DNA from: Vibrio chagasii
GTDB taxonomy: Bacteria > Pseudomonadota > Gammaproteobacteria > Enterobacterales > Vibrionaceae
Assembly: GCA_041879415.1 (NCBI GenBank)
Contig: CP090851.1
Location: forward strand, 2,170,001 to 2,234,000
Length of the DNA stretch: 64,000 nucleotides
Reading direction: 5' to 3'
Positions 49,779 to 59,479 of this stretch are shown in pieces. The notes under the pieces were generated by a model. It was not told the DNA's origin and searched no databases. It worked only from the letters and a program-made list of their open reading frames with translations. Position 1 is the stretch's first letter, and each line of letters begins with the position of its first letter. A program made the translations under genes and the position numbers.

Positions 49779-50087
49779 TTACTTGCCCCCACCCATACAC
49801 ATTGGGCTGTCTGGCACGTTATCTAGCTGCTTCAACCATTCATCTTTTGTATAAGTGTGAATAGATAAAGCGTGAATATTGTTCGCTAGCTCTTCTGAAA
49901 GTGCTTTATTTACCGCTCGGTGACGAGCAATCAAACGCAAGCCTTCAAACGCTTCGCTCACAACAATCACCTTAAAATGACTCTCAGAACCAGCCGGAAC
50001 ATTGTGCATATAGCTCTCATTAATCACGTTCAAGTGACTTGGTGAAAACTCATTGTGCAATTTTGTTTCGATAACTTCTTGGATCAT
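49779..50087 (-). CDS. bolA: BolA family protein
   Basis: A 102-residue BolA protein. The conserved core is [40 protein letters not shown] (about 24-63), including the invariant helix-turn-helix-like [14 protein letters not shown]. BolA proteins bind monothiol glutaredoxins and Fe-S clusters and affect cell shape and biofilm genes in E. coli. Linkage to yajG and ampG nearby follows E. coli order. Confidence 0.94.
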   Translation of the reverse strand: MIQEVIETKLHNEFSPSHLNVINESYMHNVPAGSESHFKVIVVSEAFEGLRLIARHRAVNKALSEELANNIHALSIHTYTKDEWLKQLDNVPDSPMCMGGGK

Positions 50088-50261
50088 TGTGATTCCTTAA
50101 TAACGGGTTGGCATTATCTGTGGGGTGAGTATAAACCCTAACAAGGCTACTGTCTGAGTATTTAATAACGAACAGCATAGGTTTAATCGAGTTTTCCCTA
50201 TCTTGTTCAGCCCGCATTTGAGACAATATCTTTGTTATTTCTCACATAAGTATCCCAAGTA

Positions 50262-51413
50262 ATGAAAACTGAACTTACCCTTCACGATAGAACCTTGACC
50301 TTACATCGTTTCCCTAAACGTTCAAATGAAACGCTTCAAGCTTGGGATGCGGGCGACGAATACATTATTAACCATGTTGAAGAGATGAACCTTGAACCTG
50401 GCAAACACATTCTGATCTTAAACGACAGCTTTGGTGCCCTATCCGCTTGGTTCTCAAAAGATCACGATGTGACCATGATGAGCGACTCGTTTATCTCTCA
50501 TCGCGGCGGCCTGAAAAACTTACAGCGTAATCAGTGCAATCGCGTCAACTTTTTAAACACCATGGATGATATCCCTCACGGTATTGATCTGGTACTGATG
50601 CAGCTACCAAAAACAAACCGCCATTTGGTGTGGCAACTAAGCCAATTGCGCCAAGCTTTACCTGAAGGCTGCCAAGTGATCGGTGTCAACAAGGTAAAAG
50701 AGATTCACACATCAACGCTGAATCTGTTTGAAAAGTACTTGGGTGAAACCAAAACATCACTGGCGAAGAAAAAGCACCGTTTGGTGTTCTCATCTCCAAA
50801 CTGTCAACCTATTCACAAAGTTGAACCATTCGTTGAGTGGGACGTTGATGGTGAAGATATCCGTCTGAAAAATTTACCAAATGTTTACTCAGGGGAAGCA
50901 CTCGATCAGGGCGCTCGCTATATGCTAGAGCATATCCCTCAAGATCCGGAGTTACGTCATATCATCGATCTTGGTTGTGGTAACGGTGTACTGAGTGTTA
51001 AAGCTGGTCAACTGAATCCGCAGGCTCGTATTACGTGTGTCGATGAAAGCTTTATGGCCGTAGAATCAGCGCGCCAAAACGTAAAAGATAACCTTGGGGA
51101 AGAAGGAAACTTCCAGTTCATTGCTAACAACTGTTTGGACGGTTTTAAGAAAAACAGCACATACCTAGTTTTGTGTAACCCTCCATTCCATCAACAGCAA
51201 GCGATTACTGATCACATTGCATGGCAAATGTTCTGTGATGCAAAGCATGTTCTTAGCAATGGAGGCAAATTAATTGTTATTGGCAACCGACACCTCGGAT
51301 ACGATGTCAAACTAGCAAGATTATTTGGTGAAGCGAACGTTGAAACGCTTGAACTAAACCAAAAATTTGAGATATTACAAGCAACAAGAGAACCTGCTAA
51401 TTTTAACAAATAG
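50262..51413 (+). CDS. rlmG: 23S rRNA guanine-1835 N2-methyltransferase RlmG
   Basis: A 383-residue protein with two methyltransferase-like halves. The N-terminal half is degenerate (LILNDSFGALSAWF). The C-terminal half has the SAM loop IIDLGCGNGVLSVKAG near residue 239 and catalytic NPPF in LCNPPFHQQQAITD near 308. Overall pattern fits RlmG (YgjO) better than the paralogue RsmC, for example HTSTLNLFEKYLG. ATG 50262. Confidence 0.92.
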   Translation: MKTELTLHDRTLTLHRFPKRSNETLQAWDAGDEYIINHVEEMNLEPGKHILILNDSFGALSAWFSKDHDVTMMSDSFISHRGGLKNLQRNQCNRVNFLNTMDDIPHGIDLVLMQLPKTNRHLVWQLSQLRQALPEGCQVIGVNKVKEIHTSTLNLFEKYLGETKTSLAKKKHRLVFSSPNCQPIHKVEPFVEWDVDGEDIRLKNLPNVYSGEALDQGARYMLEHIPQDPELRHIIDLGCGNGVLSVKAGQLNPQARITCVDESFMAVESARQNVKDNLGEEGNFQFIANNCLDGFKKNSTYLVLCNPPFHQQQAITDHIAWQMFCDAKHVLSNGGKLIVIGNRHLGYDVKLARLFGEANVETLELNQKFEILQATREPANFNK

Positions 51414-51480
51414 GCAGTAGACTGCTTTATAAGAATTTAAAATACCGAGCTTCTGGTGTGAATTTAGAAAGGATAAAGGA

Positions 51481-52050
51481 ATGAAAAAACTGATTTTGGC
51501 TGCTTCTATCATGGCTTTGACAGCATGTTCAGCCCCTCAGCAAGAACAGATCAATGTAATGCCAGAAGCTTCACTAAGCTCAAGCAATCTAGTGCAAGGC
51601 AAAACCTACACACTAACCAGTAAAGATGTCCGCGCTGCTCAGTATGTTGCACTTGTTGATAGCGGCCGAGCTAACATTCAGCCAATTCACGCTAAGCAAA
51701 ACATGCGCATTTCTCTAGAAAACGCTATCGCACAGCAATTTGAGTCTCAAGGCTTTCGTGCCAGCGTAAACAGCGAAAACTCTGTTGTTTTAGAGATTCA
51801 AGAAGCTTTAGTTACCGTAGAACACACCATTATGGAAAACCAAATGGACGGTAAAGTAACGCTTGAAGTTACGGCTGAAACACCAGAAGGTAAACTGGTT
51901 AAGACATTCAATGGTACAGCAACTCGCACTGGTGCATTAAGCGCATCAAACGACGATATCGCAATGGTACTTAACGATGTTATCGACTTAGTGCTTAAAG
52001 AGATCGCTAATGACCAAGAACTGCAAACTTACATGAAGGAACGTTTCTAA
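51481..52050 (+). CDS. YajG family lipoprotein
   Basis: A 189-residue lipoprotein with lipobox ALTAC (Cys16). The body contains the YajG pattern: a predicted beta-alpha fold and the segment GALSASNDDIAMVLNDVIDLVL near residue 150. Function is unknown. It lies between rlmG and a cyclophilin gene and near ampG, as E. coli yajG lies beside ampG. Its stop overlaps the next ATG by one base. Confidence 0.87.
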   Translation: MKKLILAASIMALTACSAPQQEQINVMPEASLSSSNLVQGKTYTLTSKDVRAAQYVALVDSGRANIQPIHAKQNMRISLENAIAQQFESQGFRASVNSENSVVLEIQEALVTVEHTIMENQMDGKVTLEVTAETPEGKLVKTFNGTATRTGALSASNDDIAMVLNDVIDLVLKEIANDQELQTYMKERF

Positions 52051-52598
52051 TGGGTCGTATTCTATCTTCTATCGCACTCATGTTAGTGAGTGTAAGCGTG
52101 TGGGCTGGCCCTAAAGTGAATGTGGAGACGACGCTAGGTAACTTCACAATCGAGCTAAACCAAGATCAAGCACCAATTAGTTCTGAGAACTTTCTTAAAT
52201 ACGTAGCAGACGGTAGTTACGAAGGCACTATCTTCCACCGTGTTATTCCTGGTTTTATGGCGCAAGGTGGCGGCTTCAATCAAGACATGCAGCAACAAGC
52301 AACGTATGCTCCGATAAAAAATGAAGGTAGCAATGGTCTGAAAAATGACACAGCAACCATCGCTATGGCTCGTACTAACGCACCAGACTCTGCAACTCGT
52401 CAGTTCTACATTAACTATGCAGACAACGACTTCCTAAACGCGAAAGGCGGCAACCCGGGTTACGCAGTATTTGGTAAAGTAACCGAAGGCTTTGACGTAA
52501 TTCAAAAGATGGCGACCATTCCAACTAAGCGAATGGGTCGTATGGCAGATATCCCTGTTGATCCAATTGTCATCACGAAAGTGACCCTTCTTAAGTAA
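52050..52598 (+). CDS. ppiA: Periplasmic cyclophilin-type peptidyl-prolyl isomerase
   Basis: A 182-residue cyclophilin with a signal peptide cleaved near VWA-GP (residue 19). The active site Arg lies in GTIFHRVIPGFMAQGGGF and the segment ATRQFYINYADNDFLN completes the pocket. It resembles E. coli PpiA more than cytoplasmic PpiB owing to the export signal. It is translationally coupled to the yajG-like gene. Confidence 0.92.
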   Translation: MGRILSSIALMLVSVSVWAGPKVNVETTLGNFTIELNQDQAPISSENFLKYVADGSYEGTIFHRVIPGFMAQGGGFNQDMQQQATYAPIKNEGSNGLKNDTATIAMARTNAPDSATRQFYINYADNDFLNAKGGNPGYAVFGKVTEGFDVIQKMATIPTKRMGRMADIPVDPIVITKVTLLK

Positions 52599-52606
52599 TC
52601 TAAAGC

Positions 52607-52635
52607 AACGCCCTTATTTCTTAAGGGCGTTTTTC
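52607..52635 (+). terminator. Terminator after the cyclophilin gene
   Basis: A 10-bp stem (AACGCCCTTA / TAAGGGCGTT) with loop TTTCT and a T tract. Confidence 0.9.
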
Positions 52636-52651
52636 TATACAAGGACGACCT

Positions 52652-54010
52652 ATGTCATTAGGCACCCCCTCTCTTTCTTGGATGCAAACTTTCCGAAGCT
52701 ATCTCGACAAGCGCTTACTGTGGGTGTTCATGCTCGGCTGCTCAAGCGGCTTCCCATGGGTTCTTATTGGATCCAACATGTCTGGCTGGCTTAAAGACGC
52801 AGGTTTAACCCGTGCTGCTATTGGCTACTTTGGTAGTGTATTTGCCGTGTACGCTATTAACTTTTTGTGGGCACCTCTGGTAGACCGAGTCAAATTACCG
52901 GTACTTCACGCAATACTCGGCCAGCGCCGCAGTTGGATCTTTTTCTGCCAGTCCATTGTTTTAGTTGGCACCTTATTCATCGCAGGCGTCAATCCCGCAG
53001 AGAACTTGGCGTTTACCTCGATGTTGGCACTCGCTATTGCTATTGCCTCAGCCACTCAAGACATCGCGATAGATGCATTTCGTATTGATACCTTCCCAAA
53101 ATCTGAAGCATCAAAACTGCCACAAGCCTCTGCAATGGCAGTAGTTGGTTGGTGGACGGGCTATTCTCTACCAGGCTATCTTGCCTTTATTAACGCAGAC
53201 TCAATCGGTTGGAATGGTGTTTACTACGGTATGGCTGGTGTCGTTGTCGTGTTAATGCTGTTTACTCTTTTTGTCGGAGAGCCAAATACACAACGTGAAG
53301 CCCTACAAGAACAAGCACAACAGCGACACAATAAAGTAGTTGGTTCAAAGCTTGTCGCTTGGTTCAGCGTAACGGTCATTGAGCCCTTTTATGATTTCTT
53401 CAAAAGAAATGGCGTTCAGGTTGCGATTACCCTACTGCTGTTTGTGTTCCTATTTAAGATCGGTGAAGCCTTCTTAGGTCGAATGTCGATCACCTTCTAT
53501 AAAGAGATAGGTTTCAGTAACGAGCAAATTGGCCACTACTCCAAATTGATTGGTTGGGGTGCGACGATATTCTTCACTTTGGTCGGCAGTGTCTTCAATG
53601 TGAAGTTCGGTATTGTACGCGGGCTGATGATAGGCGGCGTGGCAATGGCAGCAAGTAACCTAATGTTTGCTTGGATCGCTCAGACAGGCCCAAGTGAGAC
53701 GCTGTTCTTGGCTACTATTATTGTTGATAACTTCACAACGGCCTTTTCTACCGTCGCGTTTGTATCTTTCCTAACGCTATTAACAGGTCAGGCGTTTTCA
53801 GCAACACAGTATGCCTTACTGGCTTCACTTGGAAACTTCGGTCGTACCACTTTAGCTTCCTTTAGTGGTGAACTGGTTGATTACCTCAATGATTGGTCAA
53901 CCTTCTTTATACTGACTGCACTGATGGTGATTCCAAGTTTAATCATGCTCTATTCGCTGCGCCACTTTTTCGCAGATTTACTAGAAAAAGCGAAAAATAA
54001 CCACGAATAA
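52652..54010 (+). CDS. ampG: Muropeptide permease AmpG (MFS)
   Basis: A 452-residue major facilitator permease with 12 or more membrane helices that imports GlcNAc-anhydromuropeptides for wall recycling. Conserved segments are LGCSSGFPWVLIGSNMSGWL near residue 29 and SATQDIAIDAFRIDTF near 132. Fits the AmpG family from N-terminus to end. Context with MltA, DacA and RlpA elsewhere in the window gives a coherent wall-turnover set. Confidence 0.93.
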   Translation: MSLGTPSLSWMQTFRSYLDKRLLWVFMLGCSSGFPWVLIGSNMSGWLKDAGLTRAAIGYFGSVFAVYAINFLWAPLVDRVKLPVLHAILGQRRSWIFFCQSIVLVGTLFIAGVNPAENLAFTSMLALAIAIASATQDIAIDAFRIDTFPKSEASKLPQASAMAVVGWWTGYSLPGYLAFINADSIGWNGVYYGMAGVVVVLMLFTLFVGEPNTQREALQEQAQQRHNKVVGSKLVAWFSVTVIEPFYDFFKRNGVQVAITLLLFVFLFKIGEAFLGRMSITFYKEIGFSNEQIGHYSKLIGWGATIFFTLVGSVFNVKFGIVRGLMIGGVAMAASNLMFAWIAQTGPSETLFLATIIVDNFTTAFSTVAFVSFLTLLTGQAFSATQYALLASLGNFGRTTLASFSGELVDYLNDWSTFFILTALMVIPSLIMLYSLRHFFADLLEKAKNNHE

Positions 54011-54031
54011 CAGAAAAAGAAAACAGAATAA

Positions 54032-54064
54032 AAAGAGGGTAGCATCACGCTACCCTCTTTTACT
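54032..54064. terminator. Bidirectional terminator after ampG
   Basis: A 12-bp stem (AAAGAGGGTAGC / GCTACCCTCTTT) with loop ATCAC, between convergent genes. Confidence 0.88.
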
Positions 54065-54087
54065 TTGTTACTTTGGTTCCGTAAGCG

Positions 54088-55434
54088 CTAGTCTGTTGTG
54101 TCACTCACGATAAGGTTGAAGCCAGTACCGGCTGAATCATCTATCGCCACAACTTGATAAACTACACCATCAGCCAAGGTTGCTGGAGCAGAGTCAATTG
54201 CCACAACCGACGGTTGGCCCGCGACAGTAATGGTCACAAAGTAAGACCCTGCTGCAACATAGATACCATTCGCATAATCTTTAAACTTCACATCACTCAG
54301 CGCTGGCGTGCTTCCAGCGATGCCTACATTTTCTGTTAAGTAGATGTCTACAGATGCCGCAATTGGATTAGCAGCAGCATGCGTAATGTTTAGCACCGCG
54401 CTGGTTGCCACCGGACGACGGTTTTCAGGAACGACTAAAGGCTCCAAGTTTAGCGGACTCACTGTCCCTACTGCATAAATGCTGTAATCCATCCCCGCGA
54501 ATACAGCGACACCATCCGCGTCAATCAATGCGTTAGTCGTCGTGCCATCAGCAAAGATGTCAATGTCATAACTTCCAACTGCTAAGTCGAGAAACCCACG
54601 GATCTCTTTGAACATCAAATCAGCTAGCGGTGCAAATGCTGCTCCGTTGACAAAAACATCTACATCTGGAGCGCCATCGACTAAATGCCCTACTCTTACT
54701 TCCGCCGTCTCTGCCATGTCGTAGATTAACGAGGAGCCACTACCGTCCATAACCATTAACTTCACAGGTGAGGCGCTATTAGAATCAGCTCTCGGCACAG
54801 CGGCAATCGTCAATTCGCTACCTGCGGCTAGAGTGATCGCCCCTGAATCGAACGCGATAGCATTACCACTGACCGTTTCCAGTCTCACTCGATACTGCCC
54901 TGCTGGAATATTAAGAACATCGGTAAAATCTTTATAACCTAAGGTGCCAAGTGGAGCACCCAATGGATCGCTCGGCCCTGTTACATATAGGTTTACATCG
55001 CCAACCCCCGTGGCAGCATGAACAACTTGTACATCTAACGTTGAACTCGTTGCTGTGCCCTCAGCAGGTCTAGTCACAACTAGGGCTTCGACAGGATTGT
55101 TGGAACCATCGGCATCCCCTACCACCATAATGGTGTAGTCTAGATCCCCACTCAAATCGAATTGGCTTTGCGGAATAACAGTTGCTACTGCGTCTCCGGG
55201 AAGTTGGACATCGACTTGAACAGATGTCTGCCCCTGATTAACCGCCGAGTATCCAGAGGCCTGCGCGTAGTCTACGCTACTCCAGAGGGGTTGATTGTCT
55301 ATCAGTACGTTAGCTAACGGGGCATCGGGAGATGCATGAACGGCTTGAAGCTGCGTTGTAGGCTCATCGTCATCATCACACCCAACAATAAATAGCGCTG
55401 ACACAGCGACAGCTAACAGTGGTGAATATTTCAT
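54088..55434 (-). CDS. DUF4397-repeat lipoprotein
   Basis: A 448-residue lipoprotein. The lipobox is LFIVGC with Cys19, followed by DDDDEPTT; the Asp at +2 predicts inner-membrane retention by the E. coli rule. The body has four DUF4397-like beta repeats, starting near LQAVHASPDAPLANV (30), VQVVHAATGVGDVNLYV (140), VRVGHLVDGAPDVDVFV (248) and LNITHAAANPIAASVDIYL (348). Each runs from a His-containing strand to a GSY-type strand. ATG 55434 has a GGAGAG site; a longer in-frame ORF start at 55575 is unsupported. Function unknown. Confidence 0.88.
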   Translation of the reverse strand: MKYSPLLAVAVSALFIVGCDDDDEPTTQLQAVHASPDAPLANVLIDNQPLWSSVDYAQASGYSAVNQGQTSVQVDVQLPGDAVATVIPQSQFDLSGDLDYTIMVVGDADGSNNPVEALVVTRPAEGTATSSTLDVQVVHAATGVGDVNLYVTGPSDPLGAPLGTLGYKDFTDVLNIPAGQYRVRLETVSGNAIAFDSGAITLAAGSELTIAAVPRADSNSASPVKLMVMDGSGSSLIYDMAETAEVRVGHLVDGAPDVDVFVNGAAFAPLADLMFKEIRGFLDLAVGSYDIDIFADGTTTNALIDADGVAVFAGMDYSIYAVGTVSPLNLEPLVVPENRRPVATSAVLNITHAAANPIAASVDIYLTENVGIAGSTPALSDVKFKDYANGIYVAAGSYFVTITVAGQPSVVAIDSAPATLADGVVYQVVAIDDSAGTGFNLIVSDTTD

Positions 55435-56021
55435 CGGTCTTCTCTCCAAAAAGTTAGACCGGTTCGTCACACAAAAGATACGCTCAGTAAAAATCTTAAA
55501 ACACACTCTCTCTGTGTTTCGTGTAGGGAACCGTCTTAAAATCCTCGGTGATCGAAACAAGTCAAAAAAGTTCATAGGTTATCGCTCGTCACACCGGTTG
55601 CTCATCAATTGATTCCACCACCATTACGAAGTTGATTAAAAATAGATCAGGAAGTGGGTTTGTATGAGGGCAGATTTGTCCGCTTTTAGAGAGAAAATCA
55701 CATAGAAAGGAATACTGTTGATTTTGATATGCATATCACTCAATTTAGTATAATCGTTTGCTTAGAGCGTCAATTCACCAATTAATACACAAAATAATCA
55801 GATTTCACAAAATCAATAGAATTAGAGGTGCATCAGGATGCATCCCCACCTTAAAGTTCCATCATTTAGATCATTAGTGTGATCGACCTCACCCTAATAA
55901 TTGCAATTTTCACTCTGTCTCACTTTTATTTGAGAACAAAATCGCTATGATGCTCGCCATTCGGACATATAAACACGCACGGATTAGCGGGTTACTTATT
56001 TCAAACATAGAGAGTTCCATT
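55435..56021. other. Divergent region between the DUF4397 gene and ompK
   Basis: A 587-bp region with no convincing gene. TCGTCACAC occurs twice (55464-55472 and 55587-55595), 123 bp apart. On the minus strand GAACTT (from plus AAGTTC at 55568-55573) resembles a sigma-E -35, but the matching -10 is poor. On the plus strand a CRP-like site lies at 55878-55893, toward ompK. Confidence 0.5.
55878..55893 (+). promoter_or_regulatory. Possible CRP site upstream of ompK
   Basis: TGTGA-N6-TCACC matches the CRP consensus TGTGA-N6-TCACA at nine of ten core bases. It lies about 130 bp before the ompK ATG. Confidence 0.5.
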
Positions 56022-56837
56022 ATGCGTAAATCACTTTTAACTCTTGGCCTACTTGCAGCGACTTCTGCTCCAGTAATGGCAGCAGATTATTCTGACGGCG
56101 ACATCCACAAAAACGATTACAAGTGGATGCAGTTCAACATTATGGGCGCAATCAATGAGAAAGGTCCTTACGAATCTACTCACGATTACCTAGAGATGGA
56201 ATTTGGCGGTCGCTCTGGAATTTTCGACCTATACGGCTATGTTGATGTATTTAACCTAACATCAGACTCTAGCAGCGATAAAGCAGACAAAGATGGCAAA
56301 ATCTTCATGAAGTTTGCTCCTCGTATGTCTCTTGACGGTCTAACAGGTAAAGATCTATCTTTCGGTCCTGTTGAAGAGCTATACCTTTCAACTCTTTTCG
56401 AGTGGGATGGTAACAACGGCGGTGTTAACACTCAAAAAGTTGGTCTTGGTTCTGACGTGATGGTTCCATGGTTCGGTAAAATGGGTCTAAACCTTTACGG
56501 TACATACGATTCAAACCAAAAAGATTGGAATGGTTTCCAAATCTCGACTAACTGGTTCAAGCCATTCTACTTCTTCGAGAACGGCTCATTCATCTCTTAC
56601 CAAGGTTACATTGATTACCAATTCGGTATGAAAGATGAGTACGCTCAAGTAAGCAACGGCGGCGCGATGTTTAACGGTATCTACTGGCACTCAGATCGCT
56701 TTGCAGTTGGTTACGGCCTGAAACTATACAGCGATGTATACGGCTTCAAAGATGGTGCAAACCTACCTTGGGATGCAACTTCACAAGCTGAATCTTCTGG
56801 CGTAGGTCACTACGTTGCAGTAACTTACAAGTTCTAA
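56022..56837 (+). CDS. ompK: Outer membrane protein OmpK (Tsx-like channel)
   Basis: A 271-residue beta-barrel with a signal peptide cleaved near VMA-ADY (residue 20). The mature start ADYSDGDIHKNDYKWMQFN is the recognised Vibrio OmpK N-terminus, and the protein ends in an aromatic residue (VTYKF) as barrel proteins do. The family is related to the nucleoside channel Tsx; in some vibrios OmpK is the receptor of phage KVP40. ATG 56022 is used; an upstream in-frame ATG would lengthen the signal unnaturally. Confidence 0.95.
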   Translation: MRKSLLTLGLLAATSAPVMAADYSDGDIHKNDYKWMQFNIMGAINEKGPYESTHDYLEMEFGGRSGIFDLYGYVDVFNLTSDSSSDKADKDGKIFMKFAPRMSLDGLTGKDLSFGPVEELYLSTLFEWDGNNGGVNTQKVGLGSDVMVPWFGKMGLNLYGTYDSNQKDWNGFQISTNWFKPFYFFENGSFISYQGYIDYQFGMKDEYAQVSNGGAMFNGIYWHSDRFAVGYGLKLYSDVYGFKDGANLPWDATSQAESSGVGHYVAVTYKF

Positions 56838-56860
56838 TCGAACTTCTAAGAAAGTTTCCT

Positions 56861-56887
56861 AAATGGCACCCTCGGGTGCCATTTTTT
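56861..56887 (+). terminator. Terminator after ompK
   Basis: An 11-bp stem (AAATGGCACCC / GGGTGCCATTT) with a 2-base loop TC, then TTTTAT. Confidence 0.88.
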
Positions 56888-56947
56888 ATTGCTTTCATTT
56901 AATGCCTCGCTATCCTTGCAGCATCACTTTCTTATCTCGGTATTGCT

Positions 56948-57841
56948 GTGAACATCACTATTGTTGGTCCCGGAGCGATTGGCGCTTTATGGGCAATAAA
57001 ACTGCTTCAAGCTGGTCATAATGTGTCTTTGTGGAGTCGTTCTTCTGAACCTTCTGTTGATCTATCTCTTGACGAACAAGCTTCGATTTCCTTCAGCAAT
57101 AACGACAAAGACAAGCTTTCAGAAAGCGATTTGGTGCTCTTCACTGTAAAAGCTTGGCAAGTCGAAGATGCTATCACACCACTGCTTCAACATATCGACT
57201 CCGATACGATCCTAATGTTCATGCACAACGGCATGGGCGCTGTCGATGCCATAGCCGATCAAATCAATACTCATCCAGTTATATTAGCGACCACCACTCA
57301 AGCTGCATTCAAACCCGATCGCAATCATGTGATTCACACTGGTGCTGGTCAAACTCAGTTAGGGGCTTTTGATCAAGCTGGGGAAAAATGCGCCTTCTTA
57401 GTCGATGTCCTTAATCACGCATTACCTAACGTCACCTGGAACCCAGCAATAAATACCGCTTTGTGGACCAAACTCGCGATCAATTGTGCAATCAACCCGC
57501 TAACTGGCCTTGAGCAAATCAAGAATGGGGAGCTGTCCGAACCACGCTTTGGTAATACTCTAACCGCAATCATTGAAGAGCTGACGCAAGTTATGCAGGC
57601 AGAGGGCATTAGTTGCTCGTTCGACGAATTGGAAACTAACGTCAACAAAGTTATTCAAGCGACGGCAAAGAATAACTCCTCTATGAAACAAGACATGTTC
57701 TATCAAAGAAGAACCGAGATCGATTTCATTACTGGCTTTCTATTAAAGACAGCACATAGGCATCAAATCGACGTTCCCGTTAACCAAACACTCTTCACAC
57801 AAGTCAAAGAACAAGAAAGTAGCTGGAAAAAACAAGATTAG
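56948..57841 (+). CDS. panE: 2-dehydropantoate 2-reductase (PanE-like)
   Basis: A 297-residue NADPH-dependent ketopantoate reductase homologue for pantothenate synthesis. The nucleotide loop is IVGPGAIGALWAIKL near residue 5, and the conserved Lys-Asn site is LWTKLAINCAINPLTGL near residue 175. The C-terminal helical domain is complete. GTG start at 56948. Several genomes carry multiple PanE-like proteins, so the exact 2-oxoacid substrate is inferred. Confidence 0.9.
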   Translation: MNITIVGPGAIGALWAIKLLQAGHNVSLWSRSSEPSVDLSLDEQASISFSNNDKDKLSESDLVLFTVKAWQVEDAITPLLQHIDSDTILMFMHNGMGAVDAIADQINTHPVILATTTQAAFKPDRNHVIHTGAGQTQLGAFDQAGEKCAFLVDVLNHALPNVTWNPAINTALWTKLAINCAINPLTGLEQIKNGELSEPRFGNTLTAIIEELTQVMQAEGISCSFDELETNVNKVIQATAKNNSSMKQDMFYQRRTEIDFITGFLLKTAHRHQIDVPVNQTLFTQVKEQESSWKKQD

Positions 57842-57928
57842 CCTGCGCCAATCAATAAGTCGCGATAAAATAATGATACCGCTCAGCATAACGCTGGCAC
57901 CAATTTCCCAAGATTTAGGTAAGAATAG

Positions 57929-59140
57929 ATGCTTGATATCAATCACATCCGAGAGCAGTTCCCTGCGCTATCACAAACCATCAATCAGCAACCACTGATT
58001 TACTTAGATAGCGCGGCAACCACACAAAAACCTCAGGTAGTTATTGATGCCATTAGCCAGTATTACTCCAAGCAGAATGCCAATGTTCATCGTGGTAGTC
58101 ACAGCTTAACCGCGCACGCCACCAGCCAATTTGAAGCCGCTAGAGACAAGGTCGCTCAGTTTATTGGCGCTACCTCATCGAAAGAGATTATCTGGACTCG
58201 CGGTGCCACCGAAGCACTCAACCTTATCGCTCAAACTTACGCTAGAAGCACCCTTCAACCAGGCGATGAAATTCTGGTAAGCGAAATGGAGCACCACGCC
58301 AACATCGTCCCTTGGCAAATCGTGGCAGAACAAACCGGTGCTAAGGTCATCAAAATCCCGATGACACCTGACTGTGAGTTTGATCTTGCCGCTTTTGATG
58401 CTGTGTTGACTGAACGAACCAAGATTGTCGCTCTGGCTCAGATAACCAATGTGACGGGTTCTCGCCAGCCGATTGAGCAAGTTATCGAAAAAGCACATGA
58501 GATGAACGCCGTTGTTGTCGTCGATGGCGCACAAGGTATCGTTCATGAACCTGTGGATGTTGCCACTTTGGGCGCAGACTTCTACGTATTCTCAGGGCAC
58601 AAACTCTATGCCCCAGCAGGGATTGGCGTACTTTACGGCAAACTGGAATTGCTTGAAGCGATGCCGCCATGGCATGGCGGTGGCAAAATGGTCGAACGCG
58701 TCTCTTTTTCTGGCACCACGTTTTCAGAATTGCCTGGTAAGTTCGAAGCAGGCACACCAAACGTAGCAGGTGCTATCGCTTTAAGTTCAGCAATCGAGTG
58801 GTTACATCAGTTTGAACAACAAGACGTGGAAGATCATATCCACCAGCTACAACACAAAACTTATCAAGCACTCAGTCAATTGGACGACATCCAAATACTC
58901 GGTTATAAGCCCAATTCGAGCGTTATTACTTTTGTGATGGATGGCGTTCACCATCAAGATATTGCGACGTTACTCGACCAACAAGGTATTGCCGTCCGTG
59001 CGGGTCACCACTGTGCACACCCATTAATGGATGCACTCAAGGTAAAAGGAACCGTGCGAGTTTCATTTGGTATATACAACAACATGGATGATGTAGACAA
59101 ACTGATCGCAGCGATAGAAAAAGCTGTCGATATGCTCTAA
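57929..59140 (+). CDS. csdA: Cysteine desulfurase CsdA (SufS-like)
   Basis: A 403-residue PLP enzyme that takes sulfur from cysteine. The PLP lysine lies in VFSGHKLYAPAGIG near residue 228, and the persulfide cysteine in VRAGHHCAHPLMDA near 362. Group II length and loop fit SufS/CsdA. Assignment to CsdA comes from linkage with csdE and tcdA at 60.1-61.4 kb. Note that csdE is on the other strand, with a membrane protein gene between, so they are not one operon. Confidence 0.93.
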   Translation: MLDINHIREQFPALSQTINQQPLIYLDSAATTQKPQVVIDAISQYYSKQNANVHRGSHSLTAHATSQFEAARDKVAQFIGATSSKEIIWTRGATEALNLIAQTYARSTLQPGDEILVSEMEHHANIVPWQIVAEQTGAKVIKIPMTPDCEFDLAAFDAVLTERTKIVALAQITNVTGSRQPIEQVIEKAHEMNAVVVVDGAQGIVHEPVDVATLGADFYVFSGHKLYAPAGIGVLYGKLELLEAMPPWHGGGKMVERVSFSGTTFSELPGKFEAGTPNVAGAIALSSAIEWLHQFEQQDVEDHIHQLQHKTYQALSQLDDIQILGYKPNSSVITFVMDGVHHQDIATLLDQQGIAVRAGHHCAHPLMDALKVKGTVRVSFGIYNNMDDVDKLIAAIEKAVDML

Positions 59141-59479
59141 AACCCCACCAAAGATCTTAATGTCTGGTTCAATGGCCTCGAACCAGACTTCCCCTCCTCA
59201 AAAATAGTTCCTTTTTTAGCATTAAATTAGAAACAAATAACCCATTGATAAGTAGTAATTTTATATTTTCTTTATATGTCACTTATCTGCTTTTATTGAT
59301 TTCTAAGACTTCATTGATGCGTCATTTCTGAAAAAAACGACAATGCACCCCGTTCTCGTTTAATCACCGATACCACGTTAAAGATCGTGACTGAATAGCG
59401 AGAATCACCATTTATCAAGGGTGACCTGAAGCTGAAGGAATAGCACTTTACACATTAATTTTTAGATAGAGACAACACA
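59141..59479. other. csdA downstream region / barrel gene leader
   Basis: A 339-bp region without a gene. GTCTGGTTC (59162-59170) and GAACCAGAC (59180-59188) form a 9-bp hairpin with no T tract after it. The rest is AT-rich and probably holds the promoter of the barrel gene; no clear -35/-10 pair was identified. Confidence 0.5.
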
